DNA of 64,000 bases from Bisporella sp. PMI_857 (taxonomy: Eukaryota; Ascomycota; Leotiomycetes; Helotiales; Helotiaceae): the NCBI GenBank assembly GCA_021307315.1, contig JAJSPD010000051.1:248001-312000 (forward strand), given 5' to 3'. The position numbers were made by a program, and so were the translations under genes. This document shows positions 55,697-64,000 of this stretch, one piece after another. Within the stretch, counting starts at the first letter, position 1. Each line of letters starts with the position of its first letter. The notes beneath the pieces are model-generated. The model was not told the DNA's origin and made no database searches. It saw only the letters and a list, made by a program, of their open reading frames with translations.

Positions 55697-57094
55697 CTAC
55701 AGGCTTTCATCAATCCAATCATCCAAGTCATACTCCTTACCTTCTCCTTCGTACTTCTCCAGACCAGGATGCTGGTTGGGCTTCCAGAGCCTCATTACAG
55801 CCTTGCCCTTCTTATCTACTGCTGCTCTGAACAATCCCCCGCAGTTGAAATCATCCACAATATGTGATCTCGCCGACTTCCTCTCGCCATATACATCCTG
55901 GACTACCGTGAGCTCAATGCCAATGATCCCGCCTGCACCTTCACCAGTCTTCCTGAATCGATCACCAGCACTTTTCTCAAGCTCTCCGCCACGACCAGCT
56001 ATTTCAGTGACAGCGGTTTGCAGCGAGGTCTTCTGACTAGATTTTGATCCTCGATATCTGGCAATCGCAGAAGCGGTTCGTGCAGCATTCGTCCGCAAGA
56101 AGGAGTCGCCATTTCCAGTGCCTGACATCGCTGTTGAGCGAAAGGTTCTTTCATTTCTCCTCAAAGTCTTCTCCTCCAGTGGTATAGGCTGATATATCGT
56201 TAAACTAGGAAAACAATCTGCCATCAATCCTTTTAATGTGTTACTCAAAACAAAGCTCGGGCCCGGTTGCCTCAAACCCAATTCCTCCTCTAGTGGCGTC
56301 TCCTCTTCCCACTCCTCGGCCCAAAAGCCAGCTCCAAGAGTAGGTGTATCTCCAATCCTCCCCGTAAGTTTATTTGTCATACCACCCGTACTCGTAGCCA
56401 CAGCCAACACTCCCTCGCTATCCAACGCAACGGCACCACATGTCCCCTGTGACACAAATTCCTCCGCATCCCAGGTAGCAATCCCTCCATTCTTCTCATT
56501 TTCTAGGCCCCTAATATGTTCATCCCACCGAGCCTGTGTGAAGAAGTAATCTTTCTTCACCAATTCCAACCCCCATTGTTCTGCTAACTTTTCCGCCGTG
56601 CTCCGCCATAACTGGCTGTGTCCCTGCGCACCCTGTGCTCCCTTCTTGCTCCCAAACTCTGTATCCTCTTCTCCCCGCACCAACATCTCTCGCGCGAGCT
56701 TTATAGGATTCTTCACATGTTGTAGACCTATAACGCCGACGCCGCGTTTCTTCTTGCCTTTAGAGACCATGACCGAAGCTTCCATCTCTTGAACGCCATC
56801 GCGGGTAAACACTGCGCCACGGCCGGAGTTGAAGAGTGGGTTGTTTTCGAGAAGGGAAACGGCGAAGGTTACGGCGTCGAGGGCGGATACTGAGCGTGAG
56901 GTGCCAAGTGGAAAAGAGGATGGTGAGGTGAGGAAACGGTGAGAGGTGGCTAAGATGGTGAGGAGCGAGTCGTGGTATGCTTTGTATTTTTCTGGAGGGA
57001 GGTTGGAGGGGAGGATATTTCCCGCACCACCGTGTATGATGAGACGCGGTGTGAGAGGTGGAGGCTTAGGTTTAAATTGCTCTTTGTACTCCAT
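55697..57094 (-). CDS. Plant-type L-asparaginase / isoaspartyl peptidase (Ntn hydrolase)
   Basis: One exon, 465 aa, ATG at 57094. The family makes an inactive precursor that cuts itself before a Thr, which then serves as nucleophile to hydrolyse asparagine, isoaspartyl peptides or related amides. The precursor block RLIIHGGAGNI is near 17-27, NPLFNSGRGAVFTRDG at 85-100, and the self-cleavage and catalytic site SQGTCGAVALD places the Thr at 218. STGGMTNKLTGRIGDTP follows as the substrate-binding strand. The segment after about 300 is longer than bacterial forms and Arg/Ser-rich, as in fungal members. Taspase-like enzymes are a related alternative. No lesion seen. Confidence 0.9.
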   Translation of the reverse strand: MEYKEQFKPKPPPLTPRLIIHGGAGNILPSNLPPEKYKAYHDSLLTILATSHRFLTSPSSFPLGTSRSVSALDAVTFAVSLLENNPLFNSGRGAVFTRDGVQEMEASVMVSKGKKKRGVGVIGLQHVKNPIKLAREMLVRGEEDTEFGSKKGAQGAQGHSQLWRSTAEKLAEQWGLELVKKDYFFTQARWDEHIRGLENEKNGGIATWDAEEFVSQGTCGAVALDSEGVLAVATSTGGMTNKLTGRIGDTPTLGAGFWAEEWEEETPLEEELGLRQPGPSFVLSNTLKGLMADCFPSLTIYQPIPLEEKTLRRNERTFRSTAMSGTGNGDSFLRTNAARTASAIARYRGSKSSQKTSLQTAVTEIAGRGGELEKSAGDRFRKTGEGAGGIIGIELTVVQDVYGERKSARSHIVDDFNCGGLFRAAVDKKGKAVMRLWKPNQHPGLEKYEGEGKEYDLDDWIDESL

Positions 57095-57703
57095 TGTATA
57101 GGTATAATGACGTCGGCATAGACTAAGCAAAGGGAGAACGACGATGCAATGAAGGATATCGTACGAAATGTTGAGGGTTTATTGACGTTATCGCTCCTCG
57201 GCATTGAGCTCTAGGCTTATCGCAACGAGGGGTGCTCCAAGAGTGGGATTTAAAGTTCTGAGTAACAGTTAGGGCTTTTCTTATGCAGGGTAACCCGAGC
57301 GTGACAACATTATTGCAATTTTCCAGCCTTGGTGTGTTAGCGAGATTGCCAAGGCATAGCCCCTTTTTCCGGGGCATCCTGAAATTTCCTGATCAGTCTT
57401 AGTCTGAAAGCAGATATAAACGGCAGATGACCGAAAAAGGGTAGGATGTGGTAAAAACAAAACGTGTCAGGACGCTCAACCAATGAAGATCTCCAGATAC
57501 CGAATTTTTGTTTACGGTTCTGCCGGATTTAACGGATATTGGCACGTCGATACTTGCTTAACGCCTTTTTATGAGCCCAATAGTTATAGCAGCGTCGAAG
57601 AGGCATTACATAAGTAGTTCATAGATGAATTTCCCATTGTATCGTTAAACTTATTGTTAAATTCAAAATAATATTCAGGTCTATTCCCAAAATATAAAAA
57701 ATC
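57095..57703. promoter_or_regulatory. Divergent intergenic region of asparaginase and SDR genes
   Basis: 609 bases between outward-facing start codons; presumed promoters of both. No specific motif recognised. Confidence 0.4.
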
Positions 57704-58648
57704 ATGTCTTCTTCGCCCGTCTGGTTCATAACAGGATGCTCCTCAGGATTTGGAGCAGCTCTTGCCCTCCTTGCCCTAAAGAATGGCCACAGAGTAATTG
57801 CAACATCCCGAAATCCCTCTAAATCCGCAGATCTTGTCTCCCAAGTCGAAGGTCTTGGTGGGAAATGGCTTGCCCTCGATATCTGTGGTGCGGACGTCGA
57901 GTCCGTAGTCGAAGAAGCCACCAAAATATATGGAAGAATTGACATTCTCGTTAATAACGCTGGTTACTGTTTGCTTGGGGCGTTTGAGTCGTTCAGGTAA
58001 TCTTCAGTCCCGTATCGTAATCCATGGAAAGGCTCAAGCTAACGATTGGACTTAAATTGTAGCGACCATGATTGCCGCGCCGAAATAGAAGTCAATTTAT
58101 TCGCCCCCATGCACCTCACAAGGCTTATCCTACCGTCGATGCGTGCGCGTAAATCAGGGACAATAATAAATATCTCCTCCGCCGCCGGGATTCGAGCATT
58201 ACCTTCGCGGACCTTGTACTCGGCCTCCAAATTTGCCATTGAGGGTTTCTCTGAAGCTCTCCGCGGCGAGGTGCAGCCGCTCGGAATCCGCGTGTTACTC
58301 GTCGAGCCGGGGGCCTTTCGTACTCCTTTCGCAGCTAATCTGATTCTGGGCGAGAAAGAAACGCCTACCGAGTACGCAGGGACGGTGACGGAGCAGATCC
58401 TGCAATTGGTGAAGGATATGGCTAGCGGGGAGAATAAGGAAGTGAAGATGATGGGAGATGTGGAGAAGGGGGTTCAGGCCATCTGGGACGTGGTTATGAA
58501 AACAGGCCAAGCGGAGGGTATGGAGGAGTTTCTGAGATTGCCTCTTGGGAAGGACGGGAGTGCGTCGTGGGAGCACAAAATTAACGATCTGAAGAGGAAT
58601 TTGGATGGTACAAAGCATATCTGGATGAATACTGACCATGACGGTTAG
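57704..58648 (+). CDS. Short-chain dehydrogenase/reductase (classical SDR)
   Basis: Two exons, 57704-57996 and 58063-58648, separated by a 66-nt GT-AG intron with a CTAAC branch, encode 292 aa. NAD(P)H-dependent oxidoreductase. Nucleotide loop ITGCSSGFG near the N-terminus, NNAG in DILVNNAGYCLLG, Ser in IINISSAAG, and the catalytic Tyr-Lys in LYSASKFA. The pattern after it, VEPGAFRTPFA, is typical of fungal SDRs acting on unknown small molecules. The intron junction gives ESF-SDHDCRAEIEVNLF, the expected helix. Substrate unknown. Confidence 0.92.
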
Positions 58649-59437
58649 CTCGTGCCATGAAATTACGATTCTCAGATCGGTCCAGCTTAATTATATTACG
58701 AGAGACTGTCTTTAATAACATTCAACACGCCGCTATTATGATACAGGGAAGGTTAAAGATCTAGCTAGACTTGGCCAAGAAAAAAAAGTGCATAAGCTTG
58801 TTTTGTCCACTGGCTTGTGAACTACGTTATTATATTGTTTGGAAAAGTTATATTAATTTTATACTATTTGTTAAGTCCTAAATTCAATAGCATGTTACAA
58901 TTAGTAAGATCTAATAGTTACAAAAAACCAATAGGTCGAGACTTAAATATTTGGACCCAACTTATTGAGTCCATATTCTTGAAGACCCACCCCATGAGTA
59001 CCCAGGACCTAGTTCGCAATCTACTCCTACTCCCTCACCACAGTCACATCTATTCCCCCTGCTACCTTCTAACTCGATTTATCGTTCGTTCTTTGCAGAC
59101 CTAAAGATTCCGAGTGCTAGTATCTCTGTATTCTTGATTTGATTTCCTCTTCCATTGGATCGAGCAAAGCAGAAACAGACGCTGTAGATATGTATAGCGA
59201 CAAAGTTCATTCTCAATTGTAAATCGGTAATATTCTAGTTCCCCGATATGGTGTCGCTAGTATACGGCGTCTCGGTACTAGATTGGCAGCAGGTTGAGTC
59301 TAGGAATCAGAAATTTAGTACGGAAACTTGCCATGCGTCGTAATCTTCAATTTTACCGAAGTGAGACTCAAAAGTGATCTTGAGTATGTTGACTTGTAAA
59401 GGACTGCATTGCAGGCATGACAACAGCCATATGTTGA
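58649..59437. other. AT-rich intergenic stretch, no supported gene
   Basis: 789 bases tail-to-tail between the SDR and the ubiquitin-like-domain gene; no gene seen. Confidence 0.5.
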
Positions 59438-61143
59438 TCAAATTGTTTTTGTCTCCTGATTCTTCCATTTTTTTGTAGGGATTGTGGATATGGTATTGGT
59501 TGTTGAAGTTAAGAGTTCTGGGAGGAGCCGTGGGAATTTCATGTACGACGAAAACACCTCTGCGTCATCCATGACATCAATGATCCTAGGGTAAAGGCCG
59601 CCTTCAAGCAAAGAATGGATTGACCCCTCACTATTTCCATCAGAAAAACGGGCTGTCCTGGTAGATACAAATTGTTGAACAACTCTTTTGAAGACTGATA
59701 TATCTTCCTCGGTATCATCAGACTCAAGTTCAGGAAATTCGCTTTCCGAGAACTACGAGAATTTATGGAAATCTGAACTAATTTCAATCGGAATCTCGAG
59801 GTCGATGGGGTGGTTAAAATGGTCTACCATCAGGAGCTCGTCATAGGTAGAGCTTAGAGTGTCCAGATCGGACGCTTTGCCGAAGGTGGACCCTGGATAG
59901 CCTTGACTATCTAAGGCTCTGTTCATTAGATATTTTTCTCTAGAGTAAGCCGGAAGAGACTTTGCCCGTCGCGGATGGTGATGAGAAACACTCTCAGCCT
60001 CCGTCGGATTTTCTAGAGTCAGAGGTGAGAGTTTACTGGGGTATTCCGCAAAAAGAGAAATTGCTCGCCGCGGAGGATACCGAACACTTTGATTGGCCGA
60101 TAGATGTTCTAGAGTTGGAAATAAACGGTCCCGGTTAACACGAAGCCGTCTCTTCTTGCTGTGTTTCTTAGAAGACGATAGTCGGTCTGTGTTAATGGGG
60201 AAATGTTCCGTTACACGCTGTTTCTTAGAATTTTCTCATTTGCCCGCCTGGAAAAGATACTAATACACGCTTGTGGCAAGCTGGGCTACCATTGAAGACA
60301 TCCGTAAGCTTCGTAACAAACCTACATAAGATATTTTACATACCATGTGGTCCAAGACTTCACATCTGTCATATCCCATGATCCCGAGCAGCTATTCTCT
60401 GGGCAGTTTACTATCCTCGCATTTGACCTGGATTCTAGGATCCTGCGCACAATCATGGACATCTCCACCTCAGAGCCAGGGACAATTATCCTGGACCATG
60501 AAATGGCGTCCAGCGCTTGATTATCTGCAAGGCGAGAGATCATGTACCTGCCCTTGTTGACCAAGCTTGACCCTGGAAGGTCCTTGAACTCGAACTCGAT
60601 GAAATCTTGCATCATCTACGATCACCATAAGCGATAATTTGACATTATTGGCTCAAGCTTTATACCTTGAAAGTTCGAAAGTACTCGTACGGTAATATCC
60701 TTGGAGCACGACCGATTGCGTCGAGAAAAGAAATATTGTACTTAGCTAGGAGTAGAGGCATCAAAGCAGCAGATGGTTTTACTAAGCGCGACAGCGCGAG
60801 GCTAGGTAAAATGCTTTAGTACCGGACAAATGAACTAGAGAAAGACATACTAACAATAGATTCTGCAGGAAGTGACCTAAGTACACAAGCACAAGATAAT
60901 AACTTTCAAAATTAGCAGAACTGTAACCCTGTATTTGATAACGACTTACACGTCTCGAAGAGATTCATAATTCTTTTCATCACAGCTTGAGGGAGAGGCC
61001 AACAGTTTATCTTTCTTGATCGCTTGAACTGAGTAGGGGCTTTCATCCGCGGCGACCGCTGTACCATTTCCCTCTAGCCTTCGAGTCACTTTTCCTCGGA
61101 GACATGCCTCAATCCGTTCTTGTGTGAGATTCACAACATTCAA
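59438..61143 (-). CDS. Fungal ubiquitin-like-domain protein, multi-exon, 5' end unresolved
   Basis: Seven exons fit in frame: 61143-60950, 60876-60847, 60801-60666, 60615-60344, 60285-60267, 60223-59828 and 59752-59438. The core resembles a ubiquitin-like domain common in fungal proteins of unknown role: ISFLDAIGRAPRILPYEYF, then FIEFEFKDLPG, then IIVPGSEVEMSMIVRR. It is followed by a Cys set NCPENSC and TTCPACHKR, possibly a zinc knuckle. The rest is basic, then acidic and disordered. The last intron (75 nt, donor GTAGAC) removes a TAG; being a multiple of three, retention would end the protein early. The 19-nt fifth exon and its 43-nt following intron are the least certain. A coiled-coil-like frame near 61170-61260 may be an upstream exon, but its phase does not fit. 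No ATG found. Confidence 0.55.
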
Positions 61144-61943
61144 CTGCTAATATATGAGATTGTTCTTTGCGTACAATTTCGCATATTGTCCTTCTAAGCT
61201 TGAGAGGAGTCGGTTGTGGTTTGTTTCTTGTGCCCTTTCAAACTTCTCGAGCCTCCTCGGTTCTAGGCTAGGTAGATTGTTTCGAAGTAGATCAATTAAG
61301 TCACTTTAAACGCCTCTACTTTCAAAATTAAATGCAAGCAATATAATTAGCTGCGATCTTCCCTTAGTACTTGTACTTTTAGAGTTATACTTTACCCGTA
61401 ATATCGTTGCTGGTGTGCTGCCTGTTCAGGTATAGCGCCTCGCTTGCAGAGCCGCTGCTTTTGAGGGATGTCTATAAGGCCCCCTCTGTCCCCTTTCAAC
61501 TTCTTCAACTCATCTCAACATTCCCAGCATTGCCTCCATGCTACCATCTCCCTAATAGGGATGTAGTTCCGCCTCGCCTCGACTTCGGCTTTGATCTCTC
61601 AGCTCGGACCTCCACGAGAATATGTCTGACAAAACCCATACCTCTATTTATCACCATTATGGTTCCCTAAGAAATACCGCGCTGAGAATTAGGCGATGTT
61701 TGCTGGGAAGGTAAGTAAGTCTTTGTAAATTATTGTTTGCTAACTTTTTGAGTTATTGGAGGTCGGGAGAAGGTAGGTGTGTTTCAATTTCTCGACTTTT
61801 TTGTCTGCTCTCTAAGCGAGGTCGCCTACTTGAGGATGACGGACTCAATACCTATAGGTTCATAGAACAGAAACTCAGATTTGTCATTTATCGGAGATAC
61901 CATATTTACACTGCCTATACATGATTTAATTTATCAAGGCCTA
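61144..61943. other. Intergenic stretch, mostly without gene signal
   Basis: 800 bases. The first about 120 bases on the - strand read LEKFERAQETNHNRLLSSL, possibly a 5' exon of the ubiquitin-like-domain gene. Otherwise nothing. Confidence 0.4.
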
Positions 61944-63880
61944 CTAATCATATATAGGCGGCAACTCCATGAGTTTCCAAAAGTCCTCAAAATCCAACGT
62001 TTGCGTATCCCCTATCGACCCATCCCTCGCCTCCCTCATTGTAAAACCATTTCCCAAAAAGGCAAAACGATTAGCGCACTTCCCACCCACATAATCAAAA
62101 ATATAGTCCTCCCACCGAGGATGCCTCATCAAAGCCACAAAATGGTACGCACTCCCGGCATAAACAGCCACGATCCGACCACCCTTCGTCCCTCGCTTGT
62201 ACCAACTACTACAGCCCTCAGCCCAGACACTGTTTCGTAAATAGGCTTGACTGTGCTCATTATAATCATCCATTGCTTCCTTGCTAACATCCATGCTCCG
62301 AATCCCCTGCGTCTGCATCTTCTCCACACATTTATAGATGTAAGTCGCCTGGGCCTGAATACCCTGCACCAAGCCCCCATTTGAAACCGGCGAATTCGGA
62401 CCTATAAGCATGAAATAATTCGGGAACCCGGAGACGGTAGTGCCGAAATAGCATTCCGGATCTCCCTCCTGCCACCGCTGAGCTAGCGAGACATTGTTGC
62501 GCCCCACGAGCTGGAAGCGTGGCTGGTATGTGCTGTCGAAACCCGTAGCGCAGATGATGGCGTCGAGATCCACATGTCTACCATCTGTGGTTAGAATGCC
62601 CCTCGAGGTGATATTGGCGATGCCATCCCATATACATTCGACATTGTCCTGGCCCAGTGCTTCGAGGAATCCAGGGCCGGCTGTGAGGCGCCGGCAGCCG
62701 ACTGAAAATGAGGGGAGGAGCCACTTGGCAATTTGTTTTCCTTTTTCTGACGGGCCGAGACGTTCGAGCATGCTGGTGCGGACAGAATCGTTCAGTTTTT
62801 GTTGGGCGGCTTTGCCTCCCCGTGAGGCTTTGAAGCCTTCCATGCGGCGTTTTGCGAGGTCTCGTCGGTGGAGGAGGAGATAGTCTGGGTCGGTGGCGAA
62901 GCGCTTCTGGATTTCAGGGAGGTAGGTGTAGTTAGAGTCGATGATGGAGCCTTTTTCATGGGATTTTGGAGGGTTGAGTCCTGGTTGAGGAGTTATATAT
63001 ACAGAGGAACGGGCGAAGATGGTGTTGTGTTTAGCAACTGCGGAAAAAATTAGAAAGGTAAGTAGGTAGAGGAGGCCATGGTGATGAGAACATGCTCTTT
63101 GCTACCTGGGGCAGAATTTGGATGCCCGATGAACCAATCCCAATTACTGCCACTTTTTTGTCCTGCAAGTTGAATGACTCGTCCCATGACGCTGAGTGCA
63201 TCAGTTTGCCTCTGAATTTTTCAAACCCTTCGATTTTAGGCCATTTCCAGTTGCTGTTATCTATTATTAGTTTCCGCATGAGATTTTCTCATTCAAGAGG
63301 CATGTCAAGACTAACTTCAACACCCCTGCCGCATTTATTAATACATGGCAAAAGTCGTCGAATTCAACACCAGACTCTTGATTCGTAACTTTCAGACGCC
63401 ATTGACCTGACACTTCATCCCATATCGCGCTCGTGACTTTATGGCGATACTTGAAGAACTTATCACAATCATACTTCTTTGACACTTCTTTTAAATACCC
63501 ATGGATCTCAGGTGATGTGGCATAGTAGTTAGGCCAATCTGGCTTGGGACAGAAGCTGTAAACATAACTATGTACCGGTGAATCACACTGGCAGCCCGGA
63601 TACCTTGGGTCAATTAGTTGGAATATAGTTGAGGGCTGTGGAATAAAGAGACTTGCCGATTGATGAGCCAGGTGCCTCCAAGATCGCTGTTCATCTCGTA
63701 TATTTGGAATTCGATGTTGTGATCTTGCATTTTTTGGGACACGATAATTGACATCATCAGTCCTGAGTAGCCACCCCCAATACAGACCAATCGAAGGCGG
63801 CGGCGTGATCCCATTGGGGCATCTTGGATCTTGTAGGCCTTGTCATCCTCAGATTCAGCAGAGCCATTAGGAATTTCCAT
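61944..63880 (-). CDS. Baeyer-Villiger-type flavin monooxygenase, exon 3/4 junction out of frame
   Basis: FAD/NADPH enzyme inserting oxygen next to a ketone, or oxidising heteroatoms. Exons 63880-63657, 63603-63316, 63253-63106 and 63037-61944. FAD site CIGGGYSGL, GGTW block joined across intron 1 to RYPGCQCDSPVHSY, NADPH site VIGIGSSGIQ, and the type I BVMO fingerprint FRGKLMHSASWD (FxGxxxHxxxW). ATG at 63880. Intron 1 has a GC donor (GCAAGT), forced by the family motif across it. Between exons 3 and 4 the only strong signals (GTAGCA donor, CCGCAG acceptor) leave the frame one base short; ILPQ should join to VAK-like then HNTIFARS. A weak GC donor 10 bases later would keep frame. So either a one-base lesion or an unusual splice. 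The rest is about 585 aa, normal length. Confidence 0.82.
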
Positions 63881-64000
63881 TTTTAGATGCTCCCTTCTTG
63901 GTAAACAGCAAAAGTATTTTCTGGCAGAATTAAAATATGATACTATGGGTGTCGTAACTGGTAAACTTCAGTCATATATCGAGATCAATTAGTTGAGGTA
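63881..64000. other. Upstream region of the BVMO gene at the right edge
   Basis: 120 bases of AT-rich presumed promoter; nothing else visible. Confidence 0.4.

Noticed and set aside
59753..59755. TAG read at first as a nonsense mutation in the ubiquitin-like-domain gene
   Set aside because: A GT-AG intron of 75 nt ending exactly at this TAG removes it and keeps frame, so no lesion is needed.
1..64000. CRISPR array, rRNA, tRNA or integrated virus
   Set aside because: No regularly spaced short repeats, no tRNA box pairs, no rRNA-like sequence, and no reverse transcriptase, integrase or viral polymerase motif seen in any frame.

Overview
The window is nuclear DNA of a filamentous ascomycete fungus. 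I infer Pezizomycotina, and Leotiomycetes-like from the gene repertoire; that placement is not proven. Support comes from short GT-AG introns (mostly 43-80 nt) with CTAAY-type branch sites, HET-domain genes, a Zn2Cys6 regulator, a TOK-type potassium channel, a secreted pectate lyase and a Baeyer-Villiger monooxygenase. Coding regions were assembled exon by exon by reading frame, splice signal and protein-family match.

Layout. 1-1716: 5' part of a HET-domain gene leaving the window on the left. 4.9-10.2 kb: a housekeeping block with a mitochondrial 2-oxoglutarate/malate-type carrier, a TRM7-like tRNA ribose methyltransferase (one base missing) and, divergently, the DEAD-box helicase MAK5. 11.5-12.4 kb: a secreted Gly/Pro-rich protein built from a 306-bp tandem duplication. 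12.5-14.4 kb: a decayed TA-flanked transposon with about 75-bp inverted repeats. 14.9-19.9 kb: the TOK channel, convergent with a large nuclear-type protein carrying a PUA-like domain. 20.8-23.1 kb: relics of a response-regulator domain and a polyketide ketosynthase, then a small ABM-type monooxygenase. 24.8-26.4 kb: a conserved membrane-anchored protein of unknown function.

27.3-36.1 kb holds the most unusual feature: two adjacent, same-strand, paralogous giant genes (1192 and 1463 aa). They share an N-terminal domain, helical blocks, a run of about five HGxxxQW repeats, a six-cysteine zinc cluster and a C-terminal module with conserved Cys and His that resembles a papain/OTU-fold peptidase. 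I recognise no described family with this architecture.

36.7-42.0 kb: a Zn2Cys6 transcription factor, a cupin and a divergent medium-chain reductase. 42.8-47.0 kb: a TPR-HET gene with an in-frame stop. 48.2-49.1 kb: a clade-3-type catalase pseudogene. 49.8-51.0 kb: a pectate lyase. 54-58.6 kb: an HSL-type esterase, a plant-type asparaginase and an SDR. 59.4-61.1 kb: a fungal ubiquitin-like-domain protein in at least seven exons. 61.9-63.9 kb: a Baeyer-Villiger monooxygenase whose exons 3 and 4 do not join in frame.

Intact housekeeping genes are interleaved with incompatibility-type genes, relics and a transposon. Single-base lesions in otherwise well-preserved genes (TRM7, TPR-HET, BVMO) could be real decay or draft-sequence error; only reads or RNA can decide.
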